Assembly: GCF_014205295.1 (NCBI RefSeq)
Contig: NZ_JACHNF010000001.1
Location: 992,001-1,056,000, forward strand
DNA: 64,000 nt
Direction: 5' to 3'
From: Kribbella solani
GTDB taxonomy: Bacteria; Actinomycetota; Actinomycetes; Propionibacteriales; Kribbellaceae
Shown piece by piece: positions 1-9,324 of this stretch. Position 1 is the stretch's first letter. Each line of letters begins with the position of its first letter. A program made the translations under genes and the position numbers. The notes below the pieces were generated by a model. The model was given only the letters and a program-made list of their open reading frames with translations, was not told the origin of the DNA and did no database searches.

Positions 1-512
1 GCCTCGAACGTCTTGCCGGCCAGGAACTCACGAGTCCGGTGCTGCCAGTCCCGCACGGTGATGTCGTTCAGCACCGTGTACCCGGCGACGGCGTCCAGCG
101 CGTCTGCTTCGGCGGCATGCCGGCAGGCGGAGCCGATCACGATCGCGAGCTCGGCCTCCCAGTCGATCTCGGTACTGACCCGGGGCAGCACGATGTCGTC
201 GGACGGGCCGATCAGGGACTCGCTGAACTTCGCGAACAAGGTGGGGTACTTCGGCCGGTCCCGGCCCATCTCGTCGATGTGGCTGCGGTAGTTCAGCCCG
301 AGGCAGATGATCTTCCCCGGCCTCGGCACCAGCGTCGTCACCTGGAACTCCGTTGCGTTCAGCAACGGACCCGCGGCGGCGGCGTGCGTACGCCAGTCCG
401 GCGCGGCCAGCAAGGCACCCAGATCGTCGAAGGGCAGCGGAACGGCCTGCCCGGCCGGTTCCAGCCGGGCGGCCCTGGTCCGGCCGTTCGTCTCGATGGT
501 CGCCAGCCTCAT
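1..512 (-). CDS. Fumarylacetoacetate hydrolase family protein (3' end outside window)
   Basis: The first ~170 residues of a protein read leftward from the ATG at 510-512; its C-terminus lies beyond base 1. Visible FAH-fold features are a short N-terminal domain, then GLNYRSHIDEMG and the metal-binding EAE in DWEAELAIVIG. Members cleave C-C bonds or isomerise ring-cleavage products such as 2-hydroxyhepta-2,4-diene-1,7-dioate or fumarylacetoacetate. It is divergent from the 604-10740 operon across a 91-bp promoter region and probably serves the same aromatic degradation route. Exact substrate is not deducible. Confidence 0.85.
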   Translation of the reverse strand, partial: MRLATIETNGRTRAARLEPAGQAVPLPFDDLGALLAAPDWRTHAAAAGPLLNATEFQVTTLVPRPGKIICLGLNYRSHIDEMGRDRPKYPTLFAKFSESLIGPSDDIVLPRVSTEIDWEAELAIVIGSACRHAAEADALDAVAGYTVLNDITVRDWQHRTREFLAGKTFE

Positions 513-530
513 CGCGTCTCCGATCCACGA

Positions 531-561
531 TTGACAACCCGCCAGGTCGTCGCTTTATAGT
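531..561 (+). promoter_or_regulatory. Probable sigma-A type promoter for the catabolic operon
   Basis: A perfect TTGACA lies at 531-536, followed by TTTATAGT at 554-561. The -10 could be TTTATA with a 17-nt spacer or TATAGT with a 19-nt spacer. It sits 43 bp upstream of the VOC gene start at 604, which has an AGGAG-like ribosome site at 593-597. Such an AT-rich consensus promoter is conspicuous in this GC-rich DNA. Confidence 0.6.
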
Positions 562-603
562 CCTGCATATTGGAACAGTAGCACTGAAAAATAGGAGTGC
601 AAG

Positions 604-1098
604 ATGGCGATCGTCGAGCTGGGACATACCGGCGTCTGGGTACGGGACCTGGTCGCGATGCGGGACTTCTACGAGCGGGTGCTCGGGCTGACCGTGACCG
701 ATCAGGACGACGAGCTGGGGATCGTGTTCTTCTCGTCCAGGCCGGAGGAAGAGCATCACGAGTTCGTGATCCAGCTGGGCCGCACCGCGGCGCCGGACGT
801 CAAGCTGACCCACCAGATCTCGTGGCGGGTCGACTCACTGGCGTCGCTGCGCTCGCTTCATCAGCGCCTGCTCGCGGAAGAGGCCCCGATCCAGCAGGTG
901 GTGACGCACGGGAACGCGTACGGCATCTACTTCTTCGATCCGGAAGGCAACCGGAACGAGCTGTACTGGCACACCGGGGTCGAGGTGGCGCAGCCGTTCC
1001 GGCGGTCGATCGACCTGACCCGGACGCCCGAGGAGATCGCCGCCGAGGCGGAGCAGCTGCTGACCGACGGCTCGACCGCCTACCAGCCGGTCGAGTAG
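604..1098 (+). CDS. VOC-family (glyoxalase/extradiol dioxygenase-like) protein
   Basis: A 164-residue single-chain vicinal-oxygen-chelate protein. It opens with the typical LGHTGVWVRDLVAMRDFYERVLGL beta-alpha unit. HHEFVIQL supplies a candidate first-half metal ligand, and the C-terminal half ends in GIYFFDPEGNRNELYWH, the hallmark with the Glu ligand. Family members include catechol 2,3-dioxygenase-like ring-cleavage enzymes, glyoxalases and epimerases. Position as first gene of an operon with an aromatic hydroxylase and an aldehyde dehydrogenase favours a ring-cleavage role, but that is inference. Confidence 0.85.
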   Translation: MAIVELGHTGVWVRDLVAMRDFYERVLGLTVTDQDDELGIVFFSSRPEEEHHEFVIQLGRTAAPDVKLTHQISWRVDSLASLRSLHQRLLAEEAPIQQVVTHGNAYGIYFFDPEGNRNELYWHTGVEVAQPFRRSIDLTRTPEEIAAEAEQLLTDGSTAYQPVE

Positions 1099-1145
1099 TC
1101 GCGGCCGCGAATCGCCCGACCCGTCCTTCTCCCGAGAGGCTGACC

Positions 1146-2177
1146 ATGACGATCACCGCGAGCCCAGGATTCGATCAGCACGAATCGGTGGCGTTCCATC
1201 ACGATCCGGCCAGCGGTCTGCGAGCGTTCGTCGCGGTGCACCGGAAACGCCATGGGCGCGGCTGCGGCGGCATCCGCTACCGGGTGTACGCGAACGAGCA
1301 GGCGGCGGTCGACGACGTACTGAGGCTGTCCGCGGCGATGACCCGCAAGGCGGTACTGGCGGAAGTACCCGCCGGTGGAGCGAAGACGTGCATCCTGGCC
1401 GACCCGTCGCGTGGAAAGACGGTCGAGTTGCTAGAGGCGATGGGCCGGGTGGTGGAGTCGTACCACGGCAGCTATGTCTGCGCGCCGGATGTCGGCATCA
1501 CCGCCGACGACCTGACCGTGATCCGGGGCGTCACCGCGCACGTGGTCGGCGTGGGCACCCCGAGCGGGCCGTACACCGCGCGCGGCACGTTCCGGGGCAT
1601 CGAGACGATGGCGGCCTGGAAGCTCGGCCGCGATTCGCTCGACGGCGTACGGGTGGCGGTGCAGGGTGCCGGGAGCGTCGGCGCCGGTCTGGCGCACCTG
1701 CTTACTTCGGCCGGCGCAGTGGTCACCATCGCCGACCTCGACGCCGATCGGGCGAACGCGGTCGCGGCCGAGGTCGGCGCCGAGGTGGTCGACGCCGGAG
1801 CGATCCTCGAACTGGCGGCGGACATCCTCGCGCCCTGCGCGCTGGGTGGAATCCTCACGCGGGACACGGTCGAGCGGCTGAAGGTTCAGGCCGTGGTGGG
1901 TGCGGCCAACAATCAGCTGGCCGACGCCGCCGCCGGTACCGCTCTGGCCGTCCGGGGTATCGCGTTCGCGCCGGACTTCGTGGTCAGCGCCGGCGGCCTG
2001 ATCGCCGGTGAGCACGAACTCACCGGCTTCGACGAAGCGGCGGTTCACGGTCACATCGACCGGATCGGCGGCACGCTGCGCCAGATCCTGGAGCTGAGCG
2101 CGAGCGCGGGCATCAGCGAGACGGCGGCGGCGGAGCGGATCGTCTCCGAGCGCCTCGCCGCTGCCGATGGGCACTGA
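1146..2177 (+). CDS. Glu/Leu/Phe/Val dehydrogenase family protein
   Basis: 343 residues, the length usual for leucine/phenylalanine dehydrogenases, which oxidatively deaminate an L-amino acid with NAD. The N-terminal catalytic domain has GGIRYRVYAN and VPAGGAKTCIL, where the Lys aligns with the catalytic lysine of the GGGKxVI motif. The Rossmann half has VAVQGAGSVGAGLAHLL followed by an acidic VTIADLDAD loop typical of NAD use. ATG 1146 follows CGAGAGGCTGACC. Its last 11 bases overlap the next gene, so the two are probably translationally coupled. The substrate may be an aromatic or branched amino acid. Confidence 0.88.
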   Translation: MTITASPGFDQHESVAFHHDPASGLRAFVAVHRKRHGRGCGGIRYRVYANEQAAVDDVLRLSAAMTRKAVLAEVPAGGAKTCILADPSRGKTVELLEAMGRVVESYHGSYVCAPDVGITADDLTVIRGVTAHVVGVGTPSGPYTARGTFRGIETMAAWKLGRDSLDGVRVAVQGAGSVGAGLAHLLTSAGAVVTIADLDADRANAVAAEVGAEVVDAGAILELAADILAPCALGGILTRDTVERLKVQAVVGAANNQLADAAAGTALAVRGIAFAPDFVVSAGGLIAGEHELTGFDEAAVHGHIDRIGGTLRQILELSASAGISETAAAERIVSERLAAADGH

Positions 2178-3810
2178 CATGGCCACCGGCCCGGAGGCCT
2201 CCGCCGACTCCGCACCCGTCGTGATCGTCGGTGCGGGGCCGACCGGGCTGGTCACCGCGAACCTCCTCGGCCAAGCCGGCATCGAGACGCTGCTGCTGGA
2301 GCGCGAGCCGGATCTGAGCGACGAGCCACGAGCCGTCAGTTTCGACGACGAGTCGCTGCGCTGCTTCCAGCGGGCAGGTCTGCTGCCGGTGCTGGACGGC
2401 GTACTCGTCCCCGGCACCGGCACGAAGTACTTCGGCACCGGCGGGCGTCCGCTCTTCTATTCGCGCGGCCCGCGGACACCACCGAACGGGCATCCGATCA
2501 AGAGCCCGTTCCAGCAGCCTGAGCTGGAGCGTGCACTCCGTGACGCGCTCAAGAATCACTCGACGGTGACGGTGAACTTCGGGACCGAGGTGACCGGATA
2601 CTCGCAAGATCCGCTCGGCGTCACGGTGCAGGCCGTACGCCAGGGCGAGCCGGTGACCCAGCGGGCGAGCTACCTGCTCGGCTGCGACGGTGGCCGAAGT
2701 TCGATCCGCTCGCTCAGTGGCGCCACGCTGACCGGCTCCTCGTACCAGGACAAGTGGCTGGTGCTCGACACCACCGAGAACCCGTTCCAGTACGACTTCG
2801 CCGTCCATCACGGGGATCCCGTTCGGCCGCACGTCATCATCAGCGGGCAGGACGGCAACTGCCGGTACGAGTTCCTGTTGCCGCCGGACTTCAGCGGTGA
2901 GGCGAGTCTGGCGATGGCGCGGGAGTTCCTCGCGCCGTACCGGCAGATCAGCGAGGGCCAGATCAAGCGGGCCCGGATCTACTCGTTCCACGCCCTGGTG
3001 GCGGACAAATGGCAGCAGGGCAGGGTGTTTCTGCTCGGCGACGCGGCGCACATGATGCCGCCGTTCGCGGGCCAGGGCCTGAACAGCGGTATCCGGGACG
3101 CGGACAATCTGGCCTGGAAGATCGCGGCCGTGGTCGGCGGTATGTTCCCGGCGGAGCTGCTGACGACGTACCAGATCGAACGGCGGCCACATGCCGAGGC
3201 CATGGTCGAGCTGTCGCAGCGGCTGGGCTCGGTCATCATGACGCGCAGCCGACTGAAGGCAGCGCTGCGTGACCGGGTGGTCGCGGTGATGCTCCGCGTA
3301 CCAAGAACGCGCAGGTACTTGGAGGCCATGCGGTTCAAGCCCCTGCCCCGGATCTCCGCCGGGTTCAGGTTTGGCCGCCCCAACGATCCGGCCGGGCGCG
3401 AGGTGCTCGGACGTTTGCTCCCGCAGCCGACGGTGACCCGATCGGACGGCACCACCGTGCTGCTGGACGAGGTACTGGGGGACGGATTCGCCTTGCTGGC
3501 GGTCAATCCCTCGAACGACGAACTGCCCAGCGCGATTCTGGATCGGCCGGTCTGGCAGCGGCTGAGGCCACGACTCGCCGGTCTACGCACCGGCGGCTCC
3601 ATCCAGTCCGTAGCCGGCGGTCCGGAGATCGTCACCGACGCTGACGGGCTGCTCGCCCCGCTGCTCGGCGGACTCCAGGACGTGATGTTGCTGCTGCGTC
3701 CGGACCGGTTCGTGGCCGCGGTCTTCACGGCCGGCGAAGCAGCCGCGATCGAATCCAAGCTCGCCCATTGGCTTGGCCTAGGAGACAACCCATCGCCGGA
3801 CGGGTTGTGA
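2167..3810 (+). CDS. FAD-dependent aromatic hydroxylase (PheA/MhpA-type monooxygenase)
   Basis: 547 residues, class A flavoprotein monooxygenase. It has the N-terminal dinucleotide fold VIVGAGPTGLVTANLLGQAG, the DG motif CDGGRSSIRS, and the second FAD motif GDAAHMMPPFAGQGLNSGIRDADNLAWK. The length and C-terminal thioredoxin-like extension match 3-(3-hydroxyphenyl)propionate hydroxylase-like enzymes, which ortho-hydroxylate phenols with NAD(P)H and O2. An alternative in-frame ATG is at 2179, just after the upstream stop. The context of ring-cleavage-like and aldehyde-oxidising genes fits aromatic breakdown. Confidence 0.9.
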   Translation: MGTDMATGPEASADSAPVVIVGAGPTGLVTANLLGQAGIETLLLEREPDLSDEPRAVSFDDESLRCFQRAGLLPVLDGVLVPGTGTKYFGTGGRPLFYSRGPRTPPNGHPIKSPFQQPELERALRDALKNHSTVTVNFGTEVTGYSQDPLGVTVQAVRQGEPVTQRASYLLGCDGGRSSIRSLSGATLTGSSYQDKWLVLDTTENPFQYDFAVHHGDPVRPHVIISGQDGNCRYEFLLPPDFSGEASLAMAREFLAPYRQISEGQIKRARIYSFHALVADKWQQGRVFLLGDAAHMMPPFAGQGLNSGIRDADNLAWKIAAVVGGMFPAELLTTYQIERRPHAEAMVELSQRLGSVIMTRSRLKAALRDRVVAVMLRVPRTRRYLEAMRFKPLPRISAGFRFGRPNDPAGREVLGRLLPQPTVTRSDGTTVLLDEVLGDGFALLAVNPSNDELPSAILDRPVWQRLRPRLAGLRTGGSIQSVAGGPEIVTDADGLLAPLLGGLQDVMLLLRPDRFVAAVFTAGEAAAIESKLAHWLGLGDNPSPDGL

Positions 3811-3880
3811 GAGATCACCAACAGACGGGCCGGGGGAAGTCTCATGCTGAACCCAACCACGAGCCATGCGGGAGAACACA

Positions 3881-5473
3881 GTGAGCGCACTCTGGAAGGT
3901 CACCGCGTTGGCGGGCGGTGTGATGCTGGCCCTCGCGGCCTGCGGAACCGGCGGTTCCTCGACCGGCAACGCCGCGTCCACCGCGAAGCTGGTCAGCGGA
4001 GCAACCTTTACCTACTCCACCAGCACCAGCCTCGGTAGCCTCGATCCCTATCAGACGACGCTGAACGACACGTTCGTCTTCGACTCGTTCCTGTACGGCA
4101 CGCTGATCGTACTCGATGCCAACGGCAACGTTCAGGCGCAGCTGGCGGAGAAGTGGTCGGCCGAGGGAACCAAGAAGGCGACCTTCACCCTGCGCGCGGG
4201 CGTGACCTGCTCGGACGGCAGCCGTTTGCAGGCGAGCGACGTCGCCGCGGTGATGAACTACCTCGCCAAGCCGGCCAGCAGGTCTCCCTTGCTGGGCCAG
4301 CTGGTACAGCCCGGGACGACCGCGACCGCCGACGACGCGACGCGGACCGTGACCATCACCAGCGGGAAGCCGGATCCGTTCCTGGTCGAGTCCCTCGGGT
4401 CGACGCCGATCGTCTGCAAGGCCGCGCTGGAGAATCCGAAGCTCCGGGCCGAGGGGAAGGCCGGCAGCGGCGCGTACAAGATCTCCGAGATCGCGCAGGG
4501 CGATCACTACACGGCCGAGCTCCGGACCGACTACGCCTGGGGCCCCGGGGACTGGAAGAGCAACGGGGCGGGCGTGCCCGCGAAGGTGACCGCCCGAGTC
4601 GTGTCCAGCCCGACGACCGCCGCGAACCTCTTGCTCTCCGGCGAGCTGAACTCGGCGCGGTTGTCAGGAATCGAGCAGGTGCGGGTGGCGGCCCGGAAGC
4701 TCCCGAGCGTCAACACGCAGCTTCCCGCGGAGCTGCTGTTCAACCAGGCGGCCGGTCGCCCGGCCGCGGATCTTGCTGTCCGGACCGCGATCGTCCAGGC
4801 GCTCGACCTGGCGAAGATCGGCAAGGTGCTCTCCGGCGACAAGGGTGAGCCGCTGCGTCAGATCCTTCAAGGTGGCGTCCCCAACTACTGTCCGGGGAAC
4901 ACGGTCCAAGGCAACCTCCCGGCCACGGACGTCGCCGCCGCGAAGGCAGCCCTGGACAAGGCGGGCTGGACGGTCGGCGCCGACGGCATCCGGGCGAAGA
5001 ACGGCCGCCAGCTCGCCTTCGTGATGATCTACAAGTTCACTTCGGGACAACCGACGGCTGCCGCCGAGCTCATTCAGGAGCAGCTGAAGGCGATCGGGGT
5101 CAAGGTGACGCCGAAGGTGGTCGACGGCCCGGCGGCGGGCAACGCGCTCGGTACCGACAACTGGGATCTGCTGATGGCGAACCTGCAGGTCAACAACCCG
5201 TACGCGTTCGTACCCTCCTTCTCCGGTGCCGCCTTTCCGGACGGTGGCACGAACTTCGGCAGCGCGCACAACGCGGAGTACGACCAACTGACCGCGAAAG
5301 CGGCGGCGATGCCGGGCAAGACCGGATGCGAACTGTGGAACCAGGCCGAGGCCGCGCTGGTACGGAACGTCGACATCGTGCCGTTCTACGCGCTGGACAC
5401 CCCGATCTTCGGCAACCGGGCGACGTTCACGATCGCGCGGTTCGCCTGGTCCATCCAGATGACCGCCAACTGA
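3881..5473 (+). CDS. ABC transporter substrate-binding lipoprotein (peptide/nickel family 5)
   Basis: About 530 residues with a lipoprotein signal: a short basic start, a hydrophobic stretch and lipobox LALAAC followed by a GTGGSSTG linker. The mature part is an SBP family 5 protein: LDPYQTTLNDTFVFDSFLYGTL near the start, an ADDATRTVTIT segment, and the typical C-terminal AEYDQLTAKAA helix. GTG 3881 is preferred because GGGAG lies 6 nt upstream; ATG 3866 is the alternative. It would deliver the substrate to the permease/ATPase genes that follow. Peptide-like fold does not prove a peptide substrate. Confidence 0.92.
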   Translation: MSALWKVTALAGGVMLALAACGTGGSSTGNAASTAKLVSGATFTYSTSTSLGSLDPYQTTLNDTFVFDSFLYGTLIVLDANGNVQAQLAEKWSAEGTKKATFTLRAGVTCSDGSRLQASDVAAVMNYLAKPASRSPLLGQLVQPGTTATADDATRTVTITSGKPDPFLVESLGSTPIVCKAALENPKLRAEGKAGSGAYKISEIAQGDHYTAELRTDYAWGPGDWKSNGAGVPAKVTARVVSSPTTAANLLLSGELNSARLSGIEQVRVAARKLPSVNTQLPAELLFNQAAGRPAADLAVRTAIVQALDLAKIGKVLSGDKGEPLRQILQGGVPNYCPGNTVQGNLPATDVAAAKAALDKAGWTVGADGIRAKNGRQLAFVMIYKFTSGQPTAAAELIQEQLKAIGVKVTPKVVDGPAAGNALGTDNWDLLMANLQVNNPYAFVPSFSGAAFPDGGTNFGSAHNAEYDQLTAKAAAMPGKTGCELWNQAEAALVRNVDIVPFYALDTPIFGNRATFTIARFAWSIQMTAN

Positions 5474-5486
5474 GCCGGGCGCGAGA

Positions 5487-6431
5487 ATGCTGAGCTCTAC
5501 GTTCCTGACCCGGCGGATCGGCCGGCTGCTCGTGTCGGTCTGGGTGCTGGTGTCGGCATCCTTCGCGATGATTCACCTCGTCCCCGGCGATCCAGTGCGG
5601 TCGGCGCTGGGCTTGACGGCATCGCCCGAGGTGGTCGAGGCCAGGCGCGAGGCGCTCGGCCTGAACAACTCCCTCCCGACGCAGTATGTCGACTACCTGC
5701 GCAGCCTCCTGCACGGCGACTTCGGCACCTCCATCGTGTCGAACCTGCCAGTGTCACAAGTGATTCAGGAGCGCCTGCCCGCGAGTCTGCAGCTGGCAGT
5801 GCCCGCCTTCGTCGTCCTGATGGTGCTGGCGGTCGTTCTCGGAGTGGTGACCGCGGTCTTGACGCGCGGCGGGCGGCGGCCCGGTCTGCACCTCGGTTAC
5901 ACGGCTGCCAGCACGATCCTCGGGGCGATACCGGACTTCATCCTCGCGGTCGTACTGGTGGCGGTCTTCGCGGTCGGCCTCGGCTGGCTGCCGGTCGCCG
6001 GTCGCGACGGCATCAGTTCGTTCATCCTGCCCGTACTGACACTGTCTCTGGGCGCCGCCGCGGTGCTGTCGCGCGTTGTCCGGGCGGAGCTGCTGTCGGT
6101 GCTGGACAACGACTTCGTCCGGACCGCCAAGTCAAAACGGCTGCCGGCCCGGATCGTCTATCTACGGCACGCGTTGCCGAATGCGCTCACCGCGACGCTG
6201 ACCATCGGCGGTCTGCTGCTGGCCGGGCTGGCCGCGGGCATGGTGCTGGTCGAGAACGTCTTCCAGTGGCCGGGCATGGGCACGGTCCTGGTGCAGTCGA
6301 TCCAGCAGAAGGACTATCCGATGGTGCAGGCGCTGGTACTCGTCTATGGAGGTCTCACCTTGACGATCAACCTCTGCGTCGACCTGCTGCTTGCCTTTCT
6401 CGACCCACGGTCGACCGTGAAGGCGAGCTAG
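5487..6431 (+). CDS. ABC transporter permease (DppB/OppB type)
   Basis: 314-residue membrane protein with the standard six-helix plan. The N-terminal helix leads into VPGDPVRSALG, and the DppB-like region LGLNNSLPTQYVDYLRSLLHGDFGTS follows. The coupling EAA-type loop is VRAELLSVLDNDFVRTAKSKRLPARIVYLRHALPNAL. It begins 13 bp after the substrate-binding gene and ends 3 bp before the next, so it is part of the same import operon. Confidence 0.92.
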   Translation: MLSSTFLTRRIGRLLVSVWVLVSASFAMIHLVPGDPVRSALGLTASPEVVEARREALGLNNSLPTQYVDYLRSLLHGDFGTSIVSNLPVSQVIQERLPASLQLAVPAFVVLMVLAVVLGVVTAVLTRGGRRPGLHLGYTAASTILGAIPDFILAVVLVAVFAVGLGWLPVAGRDGISSFILPVLTLSLGAAAVLSRVVRAELLSVLDNDFVRTAKSKRLPARIVYLRHALPNALTATLTIGGLLLAGLAAGMVLVENVFQWPGMGTVLVQSIQQKDYPMVQALVLVYGGLTLTINLCVDLLLAFLDPRSTVKAS

Positions 6432-6434
6432 GCG

Positions 6435-8315
6435 ATGGCGAGGCATGACTCGGTCTGGCTCCGGATCGTGCGGACGCCGCTCGGCGCCTGCTCGGCCGCG
6501 CTACTGGTGCTGGTCCTTGGGACCGCCGTGCTGGCGCCGGTGCTGTGGGGTGACCAGGCCGCCGCCACCGACATCGATGCGCTGTCCCAGGGTCCGTCGG
6601 CGGCGCATGTGCTCGGCACCGACTCGTTGGGCCGGGACATTCTCTACCGGCTGCTGGTCGCGACCCGGCTCTCGATCGAGCTCACCCTGGCAGCGACCAT
6701 CGCCGGTGTCACGCTCGGGCTCCTGCTGGGGCTCGCGCCCTTCGTGCTGGGCCGAGTGCCGGGCCGCTTCGTCACGGCGGTCGTGAACATCGCCGTCGCC
6801 TTCCCGGCCCTGCTGCTGGTGCTCTTCTTCGCGGTCGTCTTCGGTACGACGACCCGCGGCGCCGTGCTGGCGCTCGCGGTCGCGATGGCGCCGTTCTACG
6901 CACGGCTGACCCAGACGCTGGCCGCTTCGGTGGCCGGCCGGGATTTCGTCGCGGCGGCTCGGGTCGCGGGAGCCGGCCGGTTCCGTACGCTGGTACGCCA
7001 TATCATCCCCAACATCAGTGGGCAGCTGATCATCAACGCGATGATCGGTGCCGCCGGCAACCTGGTCGCGTTCGCGGGCCTGTCCTTTCTCGGCATCGGC
7101 GTGCAGCCCCCGCAGTACGACTGGGGGCGGACGCTGAACGAGGGGCTGCCGGCGATCTACACCAACCCGGCGGCCGCGCTCGCGCCGGCGGTCACCGTGG
7201 TGATCGCCGCACTCGCGTTCAACCTGTTCGGCGAAGCCACCGCGCAGGTGATGGGCGTACGGGTTCCGAGTCGCCGCTTTTCCGGCCGGCCTCATCAGGT
7301 GCCGAGGACAGAGGAACCCGATCAGGTCAGCGGCGAACCGCTGCTGGCGGTGAAGAACCTCCGGGTGTCCTTTCCGGGGCGCGACGGGTGGACGACGCCG
7401 GTGCGTGGTGTCAGCTTCAGCATGGGAGCCGGCGACGCGGTCGGAATCGTCGGGGAGTCCGGCTCGGGCAAGTCCGTCACGGCGCTCGCGGTGGCGAAGC
7501 TGATCGAGCGGCCGGGTTCGGTCGTCGCGGACGAACTCAGCTTCGAGGGGAACTCGTTGCTCGGTGCCGCCGACCACCGGCAACGGCGGATGCTCGGCAC
7601 GTCGCTGGCGATGGTCTTCCAGGATCCGATGGCCTCGCTCAACCCGGCCATGAAGATCGGCCGGCAACTGTCCGAGGTCCCGGTTCAGCACCAGGGCCTC
7701 GATCGCAAACGGGCGCTGGACAAGGCGGTCCGCGCGTTGCAGGCGGTCCGGATCCAGGCGGCGGCTCGTCGCGTACGGCAGTATCCGCATCAGCTTTCGG
7801 GTGGGATGCGGCAACGGGTGATGATCGCCATGGGGCTGATGGCGACGCCGCGGCTGATCGTGGCCGACGAGCCGACCACCGCGCTCGACGTCACCGTGCA
7901 GTGGCAGGTACTGCGCCAACTGCAGGAGGCCCGAGCCGATCAGGGCGCCGGAATCCTGCTCATCTCCCACGACATCAGCGTCATCTCCAGGACCTGCGAT
8001 CGCGTCCTCGTCATGTACGCCGGCCGGATCGTCGAGGACCTGCCGACGGCCGCCATCTTCACCCGGGCCAGCCATCCGTACACGCGGGCGCTGCTGGCCG
8101 CGGTGCCGGATATCGAGACCGACCGTGAGCAGCCACTGGCGGTGATCCCGGGCCGGCCACCGGAACCGGATCAGATACCTGCCGGCTGCGCGTTCGCGGC
8201 CCGCTGCCCGGCGGCAGACGCGGTCTGCGGCAGTGATGATCCGGTCCTGATCAGCATCGGCGACCGGCACCGGGTCGCGTGCTGGCACGCACACGATCCC
8301 GAGGTGGCAGGATGA
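6435..8315 (+). CDS. Fused ABC permease-ATPase (DppC + DppD in one chain)
   Basis: 626 residues containing two proteins that are usually separate. Residues ~1-280 are a DppC-type permease (LGTDSLGRDILYRLLVATRLSI, EAA loop VAGRDFVAAARVAGAGRFRTL). Residues ~290-626 are a DppD-type ATPase: Walker A GESGSGKS, Q-loop VFQDPMASLNPAM, signature LSGGMRQRVMIAMGL, Walker B LIVADEPTTALD, H-loop ISHD, and a C-terminal four-cysteine-like CAFAARCPAADAVC segment. Such fusions are known in actinobacteria. It forces one-to-one stoichiometry of permease and ATPase. Confidence 0.93.
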   Translation: MARHDSVWLRIVRTPLGACSAALLVLVLGTAVLAPVLWGDQAAATDIDALSQGPSAAHVLGTDSLGRDILYRLLVATRLSIELTLAATIAGVTLGLLLGLAPFVLGRVPGRFVTAVVNIAVAFPALLLVLFFAVVFGTTTRGAVLALAVAMAPFYARLTQTLAASVAGRDFVAAARVAGAGRFRTLVRHIIPNISGQLIINAMIGAAGNLVAFAGLSFLGIGVQPPQYDWGRTLNEGLPAIYTNPAAALAPAVTVVIAALAFNLFGEATAQVMGVRVPSRRFSGRPHQVPRTEEPDQVSGEPLLAVKNLRVSFPGRDGWTTPVRGVSFSMGAGDAVGIVGESGSGKSVTALAVAKLIERPGSVVADELSFEGNSLLGAADHRQRRMLGTSLAMVFQDPMASLNPAMKIGRQLSEVPVQHQGLDRKRALDKAVRALQAVRIQAAARRVRQYPHQLSGGMRQRVMIAMGLMATPRLIVADEPTTALDVTVQWQVLRQLQEARADQGAGILLISHDISVISRTCDRVLVMYAGRIVEDLPTAAIFTRASHPYTRALLAAVPDIETDREQPLAVIPGRPPEPDQIPAGCAFAARCPAADAVCGSDDPVLISIGDRHRVACWHAHDPEVAG

Positions 8316-9313
8316 ACGAGTTCCGGTTCGCCGAGGTCGACGTCCAGTACGGAAGCGGCCGGCAGGCGATGAAGGCGGTCGACCAGGTGTCCCTGGTCGT
8401 ACCGGCGGGCAAAGTGGTCGGGCTGGTCGGCGAGTCGGGCTCGGGAAAGTCCACGCTGGCCAGGGCCGCGGTCGGTCTGGCGCCGATCAGTGCCGGCCAG
8501 GTTCTGCTCGACGGCGTCGACGTCCGCAAGGCCCGTCGGCGTGGCCTGCCGCCGCCGATCCAGCTGATCTTCCAGGATCCTTCCTCCGCGCTCGATCCGC
8601 GGATGAGCGTGGGCGCGTCGATCGCCGAAGCGATACCGCGGCCGGTGCGACGGAACCGCGCCACCCGGCAGGCGGAGGTGGCTCGCCTGCTGGAGCTGGT
8701 CGGCCTCGACCCGGACCGGATGGCGATGCTGCCCGGGTTGCTGTCCGGCGGCCAGCGGCAACGCGTCGCGTTCGCCCGGGCCCTGGCCGCACGGCCGAGC
8801 GTACTGATCGCCGACGAAGTCACGTCCGCGCTGGATGTCTCGGTCCAGGGCGGCGTACTCAACCTGATGCGGGACCTGCAGAGCCGGCTCGGCCTGAGCA
8901 TGCTGTTCATCTCGCACAACCTGGCAGTGGTGCGGTACATCAGCGACTACATCGCGGTGATGTACCTCGGCCGGATCGTCGAGGCGGGTCCGGTCGACGA
9001 AGTACTCAAGGATCCGCGACACCCGTACACCCGCGAGCTGTTCGACGCCGCGCCGCATCGCAACGTGCAGTCCACGCTGCTCGACGACGAGATGCCCGCG
9101 GAGCTGGCCACGGTCGAGCCGCCGGATCCGCACCAGCCGCCGCCCGGCTGCCGGTTCCACACCCGGTGTCCGGTCGGCCCGTTGCTGCGGACCGACCGCG
9201 ACCTCTGCGTGCAGGCCGATCCGCAGGCCGCGGCCGCTGAGCGAGCGCACCAAGCTGCCTGCCATTTCGCCGACAGCCCAGCCGGCAGTCCCGCCGAATC
9301 AGCTATCAAGTGA
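8312..9313 (+). CDS. ABC transporter ATP-binding protein (DppF type)
   Basis: Starting at ATG 8312, which overlaps the upstream stop as ATGA and is preceded by GAGGTGGCAGG, the protein has 333 residues. Motifs: Walker A GESGSGKST, Q-loop IFQDPSSALDPRMSV, signature LSGGQRQRVAFARAL, Walker B LIADEVTSALD, switch His in ISHNLAVV, and the oligopeptide-family C-terminal CRFHTRCPVG segment. The Walker B glutamate is present but the usual EPT is EVT. It pairs with the ATPase half of the preceding fusion. Confidence 0.93.
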   Translation: MNEFRFAEVDVQYGSGRQAMKAVDQVSLVVPAGKVVGLVGESGSGKSTLARAAVGLAPISAGQVLLDGVDVRKARRRGLPPPIQLIFQDPSSALDPRMSVGASIAEAIPRPVRRNRATRQAEVARLLELVGLDPDRMAMLPGLLSGGQRQRVAFARALAARPSVLIADEVTSALDVSVQGGVLNLMRDLQSRLGLSMLFISHNLAVVRYISDYIAVMYLGRIVEAGPVDEVLKDPRHPYTRELFDAAPHRNVQSTLLDDEMPAELATVEPPDPHQPPPGCRFHTRCPVGPLLRTDRDLCVQADPQAAAAERAHQAACHFADSPAGSPAESAIK

Positions 9314-9324
9314 GGTGTGATGAC

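Noticed and set aside
28..813. Long antisense frame over the FAH and VOC genes
   Set aside because: High GC leaves many frames open; this one opposes two recognisable genes, has arginine-rich nonsense composition and no family pattern.
6501..8294. 597-codon antisense frame across the permease-ATPase fusion
   Set aside because: His/Arg/Gln-rich composition typical of the antisense shadow of a GC-rich gene; the sense strand has complete ABC motifs.
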